Source of the DNA: Sulfuricurvum sp. | GTDB taxonomy: Bacteria > Campylobacterota > Campylobacteria > Campylobacterales > Sulfurimonadaceae | Direction: 5' to 3' | Assembly: GCF_030691015.1 (NCBI RefSeq) | Contig: NZ_JAUYFF010000014.1 | Coordinates: 62,001-126,000, forward strand | DNA length: 64,000 nucleotides | Shown here: positions 20,951-29,029 of the stretch, one piece after another | How positions within the stretch are numbered: the first letter of the stretch is position 1 | Layout of the letters: the number at the start of each line of letters is the position of its first letter | Made by a program: the position numbers and the translations under genes | The notes under the pieces: model-generated | The model's input: the letters and a program-made list of their open reading frames with translations, nothing else | Database searches by the model: none | What the model was told of the DNA's origin: nothing

Positions 20951-21763
20951 ATGCAGACCGGATATTATGCGGCAACAGGGGGAATGGTAGCGCAGTTTAA
21001 TCGTATGGATACGATCGCTTCCAACCTTGCCAATGCCAATACTGCGGGATACAAACGGGATCAGTTGATAACGGGAGATTTTGCGCGTCTCTATAAAACG
21101 GTGCAAAGCGAGCTTCCGATTGCGAACAATACGGAAGAAGCGGCGCAGTACTTTAACCGTTCCCTTTCACGTGTCCCGCAAATAACCGATGCCTATACCG
21201 ATCACAGTCTGGGTTCAATGCAGCGAACCGATAATACCTTTGATATGGCACTCTCAAAAGAGGGGCAGTTTTTTGCGGTTCGTACGCCGCAAGGGGTTCG
21301 TTTGACCCGTGATGGGATTTTCACCATTAATGATGAGGGGAAATTGGTCAACAAGCAAGGGCATGAAGTTCTCTCTGCCGATAAAACCCCGATTACATTC
21401 ACCCCGCAAGACAGTGTTATCACCATTGATAAAAACGGCCAAGTTTCTACCAATGTCCCCGGAACCACTCAAATGGTAGCCAATAAGAAACTTTTGGTAA
21501 TTGAACCGCAAAATATCCGAGCACTGAATAAAGAGGGTGAAAATCTCTATATTCCAGATCCTGCCGATCCGCTAGTGCCGTTAGCCGAAAGCGGAAGCGT
21601 TATGCAAGGGTTCGTAGAAAAAAGCAATGTGAACGCCGTCAATGAAATGATTGCTCTTGTTGAAGCAAACCGTCTTGTCGGTATGTATCAAAAAGCGATG
21701 GATTCACAAATGAACGATCTAAATAAAGACGCGATTGAAAAACTCGCAGTAACTCGTCGATAA
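20951..21763 (+). CDS. flgF: Flagellar basal-body rod protein, FlgF/FlgG2 type
   Basis: A 270-residue rod protein. The N terminus carries the ASNLANANTAGYKRD motif, the centre has the MALSKEGQFFAV and LTRDGIFTINDEGKLV segments common to FlgE/F/G, and the C terminus has VEKSNVNAVNEMIALVEANRL. Together these define the rod-hook family; it corresponds to the gene called flgG2 in Campylobacter jejuni that also precedes flgG. It assembles in the periplasmic rod. Flagellar type III export substrates have no cleaved signal peptide, and none is seen here. It has AAGGAT at a good distance before ATG. Confidence 0.88.
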   Translation: MQTGYYAATGGMVAQFNRMDTIASNLANANTAGYKRDQLITGDFARLYKTVQSELPIANNTEEAAQYFNRSLSRVPQITDAYTDHSLGSMQRTDNTFDMALSKEGQFFAVRTPQGVRLTRDGIFTINDEGKLVNKQGHEVLSADKTPITFTPQDSVITIDKNGQVSTNVPGTTQMVANKKLLVIEPQNIRALNKEGENLYIPDPADPLVPLAESGSVMQGFVEKSNVNAVNEMIALVEANRLVGMYQKAMDSQMNDLNKDAIEKLAVTRR

Positions 21764-21780
21764 GTTAAGGAGATAAAACT

Positions 21781-22569
21781 ATGATGCAATCACTCTATAC
21801 CAGCTCTACCGGGATGCTGGCTATGCAAACTCAGATCGATACGACGGCGAATAATATTGCCAACGTTAACACCATGGGATATAAAAAGTCCCGTGCCGAA
21901 TTTGCCGATTTGATGTACAAGGTTATGACTTATGCGGGAACTTCTACCAGTGATACAACGAAGTCTCCGACAGGGATTGAAGTGGGTCTTGGGGTACGTC
22001 CGACCGCGATCAATAAAATCTTTACCGAGGGGAGTTTGAAGCAAACCGATAACACTCTCGATACGGCGATTACAGGAAAAGGTTTTTACAAACTTGAACT
22101 TCCAAACGGAACCGAAGTGTATACCCGTAACGGCTCTTTTAAAATTGATGAAAACGGTACAATCGTCAATTCAGACGGCTATAAATTGGTTCCGGAAGTC
22201 GTTATCCCTGAAGACGCTATCAATATCAGTATCGGAACCGACGGTATCGTCAGTGTTACCCAATCAGGTCAGGCACAAGCAACTCAAGTGGGACAGATTT
22301 CATTGACTAACTTTATTAATCCGGCGGGATTGCATGCGATGGGAGATAACCTTTTTGTGGAGACCGACAGTTCGGGTCAGCCGGTTGAGGGGACTCCTGG
22401 TGTTGATGGATTAGGGAATATCCGCCAAGGTTTTGTAGAGCTTTCAAACGTTCAATTGGTTGTCGAGCTTACCGATTTGATTACGGGTCAGCGCGCGTAT
22501 GATGCCAACTCCAAAGTTATTACGACCAGTGATGAAATGTTGGCAACAACGAACAGCTTGAAACGTTAA
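21781..22569 (+). CDS. flgG: Flagellar distal rod protein FlgG
   Basis: A 262-residue FlgG with the classic N terminus LYTSSTGMLAMQTQIDTTAN and NIANVNTMGYKKSRAEF, the GVGVRPTAI-like segment (GLGVRPTAINKIFTEGSL) and the C-terminal FVELSNVQLVVELTDLITGQRAYDANSK. It forms the distal rod of the flagellum. It lies 17 bases after the FlgF-type gene and shares its sigma54 promoter. Confidence 0.96.
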   Translation: MMQSLYTSSTGMLAMQTQIDTTANNIANVNTMGYKKSRAEFADLMYKVMTYAGTSTSDTTKSPTGIEVGLGVRPTAINKIFTEGSLKQTDNTLDTAITGKGFYKLELPNGTEVYTRNGSFKIDENGTIVNSDGYKLVPEVVIPEDAINISIGTDGIVSVTQSGQAQATQVGQISLTNFINPAGLHAMGDNLFVETDSSGQPVEGTPGVDGLGNIRQGFVELSNVQLVVELTDLITGQRAYDANSKVITTSDEMLATTNSLKR

Positions 22570-22582
22570 ATAGCACGTACTC

Positions 22583-22606
22583 TTAAATCCTTTTTCGGGG
22601 ATTTAA
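22583..22606. terminator. Hairpin between flgG and leuD, possible terminator
   Basis: A perfect 8-base inverted repeat TTAAATCC-N8-GGATTTAA just after flgG. There is no strong U-run after it on the plus strand (only ACTCTTTC), so intrinsic termination is uncertain. Confidence 0.45.
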
Positions 22607-22628
22607 AACTCTTTCAACACATCTTTGC

Positions 22629-22634
22629 TATAAT
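22629..22634 (+). promoter_or_regulatory. Probable -10 element of leuD
   Basis: TATAAT in TTTGCTATAATCC, 32 bases before leuD; same context as at hemL. Confidence 0.6.
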
Positions 22635-22665
22635 CCAACCAATTTTACGTACCATAGGATTTTTG

Positions 22666-23169
22666 ATGCAAAAAATTGAAGGGAAAGTTTGGAATTTCGG
22701 TAAAGATATCGATACAGACTTGATTATTGCTGCCCGCTATCTCAACACTTCAGACCCAAAAGAGCTTGCTAAGCACGTTATGGAGGATGCCGATCCGTCA
22801 TTTGTAACTAAAATGACTCCGGGTGATATCATCGTCGCGGATGAAAACTTCGGATGCGGTTCGTCTCGCGAACACGCCCCGATCGCCCTTAAAGCGGCGG
22901 GAGTTGCAGCGGTTATCGCACCCACATTTGCCCGTATTTTTTACCGTAACGCTTTTAACATGGGACTACCGATTTTGGAACTTCCCGAAAGCTTAGAGAT
23001 CAAAGAGGGTGAGTCCGTTAGCATCGATATGGATGCGGGAACGATTACCAATACAACCAACGGTAAAGTCTATAACTTTATCCCCATTCCGCCGTTTATG
23101 CAAGAACTTATTGCCGCAGGCGGTTTGATGAATTATGCAGAAGCGGAAATTGCCGCACAGGAGAAATAA
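22666..23169 (+). CDS. leuD: 3-isopropylmalate dehydratase, small subunit
   Basis: A 167-residue LeuD: GKVWNFGKDIDTDLIIAARYL, the swivelling-domain motif DENFGCGSSREHAPIALKAAG, and FARIFYRNAFNMGLP. With LeuC (not in the window) it isomerises 2- to 3-isopropylmalate in leucine synthesis. The start is ATG 22666 with AGGA 6-7 bases upstream; a TTG three bases earlier is not needed. Confidence 0.96.
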   Translation: MQKIEGKVWNFGKDIDTDLIIAARYLNTSDPKELAKHVMEDADPSFVTKMTPGDIIVADENFGCGSSREHAPIALKAAGVAAVIAPTFARIFYRNAFNMGLPILELPESLEIKEGESVSIDMDAGTITNTTNGKVYNFIPIPPFMQELIAAGGLMNYAEAEIAAQEK

Positions 23170-23172
23170 GTG

Positions 23173-24249
23173 ATGAAAAGTTACAACATTGCCTTGATAA
23201 AAGGGGACGGAATCGGTCCTGAGATTATTGATGAAGCGGTAAAAGTACTCGATGCGGTCGCAGCGTGTGAGAATTTAGAGTTTAACTACCAAGAAGCCCT
23301 TATGGGGGGATGCGCTTACGATGTGACAGGCGATCCGTTGCCGCAAGAGACGATTAATATCTCTTTAGCGAGCGATGCCGTACTTTTCGGTGCTATCGGC
23401 GGAACCAAATGGGATACCCTCCCGAGAGAAAAACGCCCTGAGAGCGGATTACTCCGTTTCCGTAAAGAACTCGGTGTATTCGCCAATCTCCGTCCTGCAA
23501 ACGTCTATGATGAACTTGTCAATGCCAGCTCTCTCAAACCTGAAATCGTCAAAGGGGTCGATTTGATGGTCGTCCGTGAACTTATCGGCGGTATCTATTT
23601 CGGTGAACCGAAAGGGCGTGATGAGAATCGCGGATGGAACACGATGGTCTACACTCGTGATGAAGTGGTTCGTATCGCTCACGTCGCGTTTAAAATCGCG
23701 ATGGATCGCTCAAAAAAAGTATGTTCGGTTGATAAAGCGAATGTTCTTGATGTCAGTCAGTTGTGGCGTGAAGTGGTCGAAGAGGTGGCAAAGGAATATC
23801 CTGAAGTAGAACTTTCCCATATGTATGTCGACAATGCGGCAATGCAGTTGATTCGTGATCCGAAACAATTTGACGTTATTTTGACCGGAAATATTTTCGG
23901 AGATATCCTCAGTGATGAAGCAAGTATGCTCTCAGGTTCTATCGGTTTGCTCCCTTCTGCTTCTGTCGGCGCTAAAATCGGCGTATATGAGCCGATTCAC
24001 GGTTCGGCTCCTGACATCGCAGGGCAAGGGATTGCCAACCCGATTGCTACCATCGCAAGCGCATCTATGATGCTCCGATTTGCATTGGGCGAACACAAAG
24101 CGGCGGATCGTATTGATTACGGCATCAAGCAAGCACTTGCTGAAGGGTATCGAACTAAAGATATCGCCGGATTTGATGCAAAAGAAGTGTGTTCAACCAG
24201 CGAGATGGGTTCCATCATCGCTAATTTTGCTGCCAAATGCAAACTCTAA
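23173..24249 (+). CDS. leuB: 3-isopropylmalate dehydrogenase
   Basis: A 358-residue LeuB. It has [20 protein letters not shown], the substrate loop [35 protein letters not shown], the catalytic Lys in SVDKANVL, and the NAD pocket [17 protein letters not shown]. It oxidises and decarboxylates 3-isopropylmalate. It follows leuD by 3 bases with GGAG before it; a GTG at 23170 is an alternative start. Confidence 0.96.
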   Translation: MKSYNIALIKGDGIGPEIIDEAVKVLDAVAACENLEFNYQEALMGGCAYDVTGDPLPQETINISLASDAVLFGAIGGTKWDTLPREKRPESGLLRFRKELGVFANLRPANVYDELVNASSLKPEIVKGVDLMVVRELIGGIYFGEPKGRDENRGWNTMVYTRDEVVRIAHVAFKIAMDRSKKVCSVDKANVLDVSQLWREVVEEVAKEYPEVELSHMYVDNAAMQLIRDPKQFDVILTGNIFGDILSDEASMLSGSIGLLPSASVGAKIGVYEPIHGSAPDIAGQGIANPIATIASASMMLRFALGEHKAADRIDYGIKQALAEGYRTKDIAGFDAKEVCSTSEMGSIIANFAAKCKL

Positions 24250-24485
24250 CTCTCGCCAATATTTATGAACTTCAAGGGCTCAAAGAAGATGCTCTTGAAA
24301 TCTATAAAGAGATTTTGAAAAAAGACCCTTCCAATGCAGATGCAAAAATCGCGATTCGACGCCTCTCCGGAATGCGAAAAAAGTTTTTAGGGGTTAATAA
24401 CGAAATGAAAACTTTTTTTATACAGATGGAAGAAGAGGCAGAATTTATTCAATTTGAAAGGTGGTTGTTGCGCGCATGGAACTAA
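24237..24485 (+). CDS. Small TPR-like protein
   Basis: An 82-residue protein whose first half is one tetratricopeptide unit: [20 protein letters not shown] and [11 protein letters not shown]. The rest is helical and acidic and ends in an aromatic segment, [10 protein letters not shown]. It overlaps the leuB end by 13 bases and the next gene by 10, so translation is coupled. No partner can be identified from sequence. Confidence 0.7.
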   Translation: MQTLTLANIYELQGLKEDALEIYKEILKKDPSNADAKIAIRRLSGMRKKFLGVNNEMKTFFIQMEEEAEFIQFERWLLRAWN

Positions 24486-24838
24486 AAGATGTCATTTTAT
24501 CCACATTAGCCGAAATTGAAGAGTTGTCGATACCTTCTGAAAGTGCAGAACAGGTTGCAGTGGTTAGAGAAGAAAAATTTATTTCTAAAGAAGAACCGCT
24601 CACTCATAAAGAACCGCTTATTGAGAGCGTTCAAACCGTGATAGAGACGGTTCATGCAGTTCGTGATGACGAAGCTCGGATGTTGGAGGGGATTAGAGAG
24701 CGTTTACTTGTCCTTTTTGAAGGATTTCAATCCCCTAATAATACGCAAATAGAAGCTAAAGTCGATTTGACACTTAATTTCTTCGAATATCTTTTAGCAA
24801 CCATCGACAATCGCTTAGAGACGATTAAAGAGTCTTAA
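24476..24838 (+). CDS. Unrecognised acidic protein, possibly CiaD-like, upstream of purU
   Basis: A 120-residue acidic protein. The N-terminal part is low complexity with repeated Glu; the C-terminal half (ARMLEGIRERLLVLFEGF, then helix LNFFEYLLATIDNRLE) looks like a conserved helical domain. In Campylobacter the purU region also holds small acidic genes including ciaD; resemblance to the CiaD C-terminal region is a suggestion only. ATG 24476 is chosen over GTG 24461 on position; neither has a clear ribosome site. Confidence 0.6.
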   Translation: MELKDVILSTLAEIEELSIPSESAEQVAVVREEKFISKEEPLTHKEPLIESVQTVIETVHAVRDDEARMLEGIRERLLVLFEGFQSPNNTQIEAKVDLTLNFFEYLLATIDNRLETIKES

Positions 24839-24862
24839 GCGCTCTCAAACAGAGGAAATAGA

Positions 24863-25702
24863 ATGAATGAACACTATAGGGTATTAATCCATTGCAATGA
24901 TGAAAAAGGGCTTGTATACAAAGTATCAAGTATCTTTTTTCATCGCAATCTTAATATTATTTCCAATAATGAATTTGTAGACAAAGCACACAATAAATTT
25001 TTTATGCGCAGTGTCGTCGCCGGTGAGATCGCTCCGGATGTACTTAAAAGTGAATTGGCTGCGATATTGCCTCATCATGCGCATCTCGAAGTGATAGCTC
25101 CCCGTAAAAAACGGGTTGTCTTAATGGCAACAAAAGAGTCTCATGCCTTGGGCGATATTTTAATTCGATACGAAGCGGGTGAACTGGATTGTCATATCGT
25201 CGGGGTAGTTTCCAACTATAACTTGCTTGAACCGTTAGTTTCAAAATTTGATATCCCTTTTTATACTGTATCGCATGAGGGGTGTGATCGGGATGAACAT
25301 GAAAAGCGTGTTCTTGCACAGCTCTCAGAACTCGGTGACATCGACTATATCGTCCTTGCCAAATACATGCGTATTTTGACACCGCGATTTGTTGAGGCAT
25401 ACGAAGACAAAATTATTAATATCCACCATTCATTTTTACCTGCCTTTATCGGAGCAAATCCCTATAAGCAAGCATACGAACGTGGTGTGAAGATTATCGG
25501 TGCAACAGCCCATTTTGTCAACAATCATCTTGATGAAGGGCCGATTATAGCTCAGGATGTTATCCACGTCAATCATGCCTTCGGATGGGAAGAGATGCAA
25601 CGATTGGGACGGGATGTGGAGAAAATCGTTTTATCTAAAGCATTAAAACTTGCATTGGAAGATCGAATATTTGTTCATACCAATAAAACGATCATTTTTT
25701 AA
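24863..25702 (+). CDS. purU: Formyltetrahydrofolate deformylase
   Basis: A 279-residue PurU: an N-terminal ACT-like domain (YRVLIHCNDEKGLVYKVSSIF), then a formyltransferase fold with the HHSFLPAFIGANPYKQAYERG catalytic segment and the conserved Asp in GPIIAQDV. It hydrolyses 10-formyl-THF to THF and formate, which supports folate balance and formate-dependent purine synthesis. Preceded by AGAGGAAAT. Confidence 0.95.
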   Translation: MNEHYRVLIHCNDEKGLVYKVSSIFFHRNLNIISNNEFVDKAHNKFFMRSVVAGEIAPDVLKSELAAILPHHAHLEVIAPRKKRVVLMATKESHALGDILIRYEAGELDCHIVGVVSNYNLLEPLVSKFDIPFYTVSHEGCDRDEHEKRVLAQLSELGDIDYIVLAKYMRILTPRFVEAYEDKIINIHHSFLPAFIGANPYKQAYERGVKIIGATAHFVNNHLDEGPIIAQDVIHVNHAFGWEEMQRLGRDVEKIVLSKALKLALEDRIFVHTNKTIIF

Positions 25703-26173
25703 ATGTTTAACATGGTTTTAGTTCATCCGCAAATTCCCAATAATACCGGTGCTATCGGGCGGCTTTGTGTGAATACAGGTTCCTCTCTTCATCTTATCAA
25801 ACCGATCGGATTTGATATTGACGAGAAAGCGGTTCGCCGTGCAGGGCTCGATTATTGGCATAAAATCGATTTGCACGTTTGGGAGAGTCTGGAAGAGTTT
25901 ATGGAAGCTCATCCGGATAGGAAGCGTTTTTTCTTTGCCACGACAAAAACCGATCATCCCTATTTTGAACACGAGTTTCAAGAGGGGGACTACCTCTTTT
26001 TCGGAAGTGAAACGGCAGGAATACCTTCTGAAGTTTTGGAAGCGTATCCAAATCAGACAATGACTATCCCTATGACAAAAGAGGGACGGAGTCTCAATCT
26101 TGCGATTAGTAGCGGAATAATCCTCTACGAGGCAATCAAACAAAATTTTAATTCGTACCGAAAGATGATGTAA
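25703..26173 (+). CDS. trmL: tRNA (cytidine/uridine-34-2'-O)-methyltransferase
   Basis: A 156-residue SPOUT methyltransferase. It shows the TrmL pattern LVHPQIPNNTGAIGRLCVNTG at the start and the knotted SAM-binding end FGSETAGIPSEVLE and MTIPMTKEGRSLNLAISSG. It methylates the wobble base of tRNA-Leu isoacceptors. The ATG directly follows the purU stop codon. Confidence 0.94.
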   Translation: MFNMVLVHPQIPNNTGAIGRLCVNTGSSLHLIKPIGFDIDEKAVRRAGLDYWHKIDLHVWESLEEFMEAHPDRKRFFFATTKTDHPYFEHEFQEGDYLFFGSETAGIPSEVLEAYPNQTMTIPMTKEGRSLNLAISSGIILYEAIKQNFNSYRKMM

Positions 26174-26286
26174 TGATGATGCAAATACTTGATACGGCAG
26201 TTATTGTACTGTTGGTTCTCTTTTTAGTTTATATCTTCCGTGGATATCATCTCTCACGACTTGAACGGGATAATAAAGAGGACTAA
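26173..26286 (+). CDS. Short single-span membrane protein (37 aa)
   Basis: A short frame opening with three ATG codons; the first overlaps the trmL stop (TAATG). It encodes a hydrophobic helix (AVIVLLVLFLVYIF) followed by a charged tail ending ERDNKED. Overlap-coupled start and clean membrane-helix/charged-tail layout support a real gene, but there is no family I recognise. Confidence 0.5.
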   Translation: MMMQILDTAVIVLLVLFLVYIFRGYHLSRLERDNKED

Positions 26287-26366
26287 AACAGTCTCTCTGC
26301 CCACTCTCCCATTTTTGTCTCTAATTTATCCATCCAACCGTTTGCTTGAGTAATTACCTTTGCCAT
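26283..26366 (-). CDS. Very short amphipathic protein (27 aa)
   Basis: A 27-codon frame with a strong ribosome site AAGGAG 7 bases before its ATG. The second half (WMDKLETKMGEWAERLF) can form an amphipathic helix with Trp, Met and Leu on one face. It converges on the preceding short membrane gene, with the stop codons overlapping by 4 bases, and is divergent from the S24 regulator gene. No function is recognised. Confidence 0.5.
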   Translation of the reverse strand: MAKVITQANGWMDKLETKMGEWAERLF

Positions 26367-26437
26367 TGTCAACTCCTTGAATTATATTAGGCAAATAGTA
26401 AGTTATTTTAATGAATCTTCTAAAAAATATTTCATTT

Positions 26438-26466
26438 TGTCATATATTCTGAAAAACTATGTCATA
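26438..26466. promoter_or_regulatory. Direct repeats before the S24 regulator gene, possible operator
   Basis: TGTCATA occurs at 26438-26444 and again at 26460-26466, 22 bases apart, about two helical turns. The second copy lies just upstream of a possible -10 box (TACAAT, 26472-26477). This is where an autoregulating repressor would bind. Confidence 0.35.
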
Positions 26467-26507
26467 ATTCCTACAATACGCTATCGATATATCAAAAGGA
26501 TTTCATA

Positions 26508-27167
26508 ATGAAAACATTCAGTGATATTGTTGAGACGATTAAAGATATTGTCTCTTCCGACTTTCCAGAAAAAAAAGTATTTGATAAAGACGTAGCCGAT
26601 TTGTTGGATATTACGCAGATGAATTTTGCTACAATGAAAAAACGGAATAAAATTCCCTTTAATGAATTACTCGATTTTTGTGCAAAACGCTCAATAGCAA
26701 TCAACTGGCTTTTATATAATCAATCGCCCGAAAGTTTGATTGAACCGACCAACCGCTTTTACATGGTACGTTATTTCTCTTCGGTTAACGCCTCTGCAGG
26801 GGGAGGCGCCGATAATGAAGAGTTAGAATTTGAACCTCTGATGCTAGAAGATAATTTTGTCCTCTCTTTGGGTGGTGAAAAAGAGTTGCGTCACATTGAA
26901 GCGATTAATGTATCAGGTGATTCTATGGAACCCTCTTTTAGCTATAACGACATCATTTTTATAAATCGATCTAAAACCGATATTAGTCGTGGCGGTATAT
27001 TTACTATTCGAACCGAACATGGCCTTTTTATCAAACGATTGCAAGTTCGGATTGATGGTAAACTTGATATTATTTCAGATAATAAAGACTATCCGACCTA
27101 TGTTGCCCCTAAAGATGAAGTCGAAATCATCGGAAGAGTTGTCGGGCGCTTTGGCGGAGTTGAATAA
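26508..27167 (+). CDS. S24-family (LexA/CI-like) transcription regulator
   Basis: A 219-residue protein with an N-terminal CI-type DNA-binding domain (about 1-70; KDVADLLDITQMNFATMKKR is the helix-turn-helix). A S24 peptidase fold follows, with catalytic Ser139 in VSGDSMEPS and Lys176 in GLFIKRL. A cleavage site Ala97-Gly98 (NASAGGGAD) fits self-cleavage stimulated by RecA filaments. Most Campylobacterota lack LexA, so this may act as a damage- or stress-responsive repressor. No prophage genes surround it. Confidence 0.87.
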   Translation: MKTFSDIVETIKDIVSSDFPEKKVFDKDVADLLDITQMNFATMKKRNKIPFNELLDFCAKRSIAINWLLYNQSPESLIEPTNRFYMVRYFSSVNASAGGGADNEELEFEPLMLEDNFVLSLGGEKELRHIEAINVSGDSMEPSFSYNDIIFINRSKTDISRGGIFTIRTEHGLFIKRLQVRIDGKLDIISDNKDYPTYVAPKDEVEIIGRVVGRFGGVE

Positions 27168-27180
27168 TATTGGATTGAAT

Positions 27181-28647
27181 ATGAATACGACAGTATGGAT
27201 GGGTGGATTGTTATTGGTGTTGGGAGGGTGTAGTACCCATACACCAATCGCTGCACCTTCCTCTAAACCTCTTAACGTTATTCCGCAATTAGAGACAAAT
27301 CAGAGTCAATTAGCCGATCCTTTTTGTTGTATGCTTCCTCAAGATCTTGGATTTAAACTTCCTGAATACGGTCCGAAAGTCAATGATTTAGAGCGATTTG
27401 AGCAATCTATAGCTCCTTATGTAGCGCGAAACGGATTGGATCGTGAGGATTTGCTTGAAGTACAAACGACCTTTGAAGGGCGTTATTTTTCTCCGTGGAA
27501 CTACAGGGCTCCTCCTCAAAAAGTTCAGGAGGTGACATGGCCGCTTCGTGCCTACAAAGGTGGATATGGAAGCAATCTCAGACCGGTAGTTCCGGCATGG
27601 TTTGAATCCATAAAAAACACCAGCAATTTTGAGGCTTACGGATCACTAAACCAAAAAGCGATTGCCCTTAAACGGATGGATATACGTGCACTTCCAACCG
27701 ATAAGCCTCTATACAAAGATCCTTCCCTTCCGGGTGAGGGGTATCCGTTCGATCTTCTCCAAAATAGCAGTGTCAATTACAATGAACCGATATTTGTTTC
27801 CCATAGAACTAAAGATGGTGCGTGGAGTTATATTTTTACAAACAATGCCTCAGGTTGGGTTCCATCTGATGGAATTACCTTAATCGATGATTCGACGGCT
27901 TTGTCGATCCAAAAGTCAGAAAAAGTTTTTATTATTGAAGATAACATTGCTTTAACCGACAGTGTAAAAGGATTTGTAGCCTATTCACGAATAGGGATGG
28001 TTTTACCATTGGATCGCGTGGAGGGTGATTATTATTATGTTAAAACGGTTGATAGCAATAGTTCAATCAAAACTTTATCCATACCCAAGCGTTCAGCACA
28101 CGTCGGTGTGAGCCGATTAAATAAAAATGATATGATCGCTATCGGAACGGATATGCTCAAAAATACCTACGGTTGGGGCGGTATGTATGGAGAACGTGAT
28201 TGCTCTTCTATGATACGTGACATGATGACCCCTTTTGGTATTTGGCTTCCTCGAAACTCTTCGTCGCAATCGAAAAAAGGGGAAGTTATCTCTTTTCTAG
28301 GACTTAACGATGATGAAAAACTCTCTCTGATCAAAGAAAAAGGGGTTCCTTTTGAGACAATTATTTATCTCAAAGGGCATGTTCTTCTTTATGTAGGAAG
28401 CTATCAAGAAAGTGTTATGGTGATGCATAATATTTGGGGTATTCGTACCATTGATAAAGCGGGAAACAAAGGAAGACATATTATAGGAAAAGCGGTTATC
28501 AGTACTCTGGAATTGGGTGCAGACCTAGAAAATTATGATCCTGAAATGAAACTACTGACGCGCGTTGAGAGTATGAATATTTTTACAAAAATTCCTCTAA
28601 CTCTGGCGCGGGAAAATAAGAATAAGTCAAAGAAAAAACCTCTTTAA
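27181..28647 (+). CDS. NlpC/P60 cysteine peptidase lipoprotein with SH3b domains
   Basis: A 488-residue lipoprotein: signal and lipobox LGGC within the first 20 residues. The middle part is an SH3b region (KDGAWSYIFTNNASGWVPSDG and surrounding). The C-terminal C40 peptidase domain has nucleophile Cys341 in GERDCSSMIRD and His400 in KGHVLLYVG. It likely cuts peptidoglycan stem peptides in the periplasm. I chose ATG 27181 so that the lipobox sits at the proper place; longer reading would overlap the regulator. Confidence 0.88.
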   Translation: MNTTVWMGGLLLVLGGCSTHTPIAAPSSKPLNVIPQLETNQSQLADPFCCMLPQDLGFKLPEYGPKVNDLERFEQSIAPYVARNGLDREDLLEVQTTFEGRYFSPWNYRAPPQKVQEVTWPLRAYKGGYGSNLRPVVPAWFESIKNTSNFEAYGSLNQKAIALKRMDIRALPTDKPLYKDPSLPGEGYPFDLLQNSSVNYNEPIFVSHRTKDGAWSYIFTNNASGWVPSDGITLIDDSTALSIQKSEKVFIIEDNIALTDSVKGFVAYSRIGMVLPLDRVEGDYYYVKTVDSNSSIKTLSIPKRSAHVGVSRLNKNDMIAIGTDMLKNTYGWGGMYGERDCSSMIRDMMTPFGIWLPRNSSSQSKKGEVISFLGLNDDEKLSLIKEKGVPFETIIYLKGHVLLYVGSYQESVMVMHNIWGIRTIDKAGNKGRHIIGKAVISTLELGADLENYDPEMKLLTRVESMNIFTKIPLTLARENKNKSKKKPL

Positions 28648-28654
28648 GGCTTTC

Positions 28655-28960
28655 TTATCCTCGAATGTCGAGAAGCGAACCGTACATTTCATCCTGCGTT
28701 TTGATAGCTTGAACATTGGTTTGTGTCGCTTTTTCAATAATCATTTGATCGGTCAGCTCTTTTGAAAGATCGGTTTGAGATTTTTCACTGCCGTTAGATG
28801 AAGACATTGAGGTATTGGCTTTTGTCCCGCCATTGCTTGTTTCACTGATTGTCGTATCTTGCGGAACAAACTTATCCGTATTTACATTTGCGACATTATT
28901 CGCATTATTATTCATCCACGTTTGGTGAGAAGCGATTGAAGAGACATTTGAGCTTATCAT
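28655..28960 (-). CDS. Small flagellar rod/hook-like protein
   Basis: A 101-residue protein. Its N-terminal part (SIASHQTWMNNNANNVANVNTDKF) carries the ANNVANVNT motif of FlgB/C/E/F/G proteins, and the C-terminal part (LTDQMIIEKATQTNVQAIKTQDEMYGSLLDI) resembles their terminal helix, but the central domain is a short Ser/Thr/Asn-rich linker. It therefore looks like a minimal rod protein lacking a D1 domain. Position in the flagellum is unknown. A tight GGAG lies before its ATG. Confidence 0.72.
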   Translation of the reverse strand: MISSNVSSIASHQTWMNNNANNVANVNTDKFVPQDTTISETSNGGTKANTSMSSSNGSEKSQTDLSKELTDQMIIEKATQTNVQAIKTQDEMYGSLLDIRG

Positions 28961-29029
28961 AGAGAGCTCCTTTGTTTAAATACCATCAGTATAGGTTCCA
29001 TCACCTTAAACGGTGATAGAAAATAGAGA

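Noticed and set aside
26508-27167. S24 regulator as sign of a prophage
   Set aside because: No integrase, phage structural or lysis genes nearby; neighbours are housekeeping.
28999-29016. ATCACC-N6-GGTGAT hairpin after dapD as an intrinsic terminator
   Set aside because: No U-run follows on the minus strand and the stem is only 6 base pairs.
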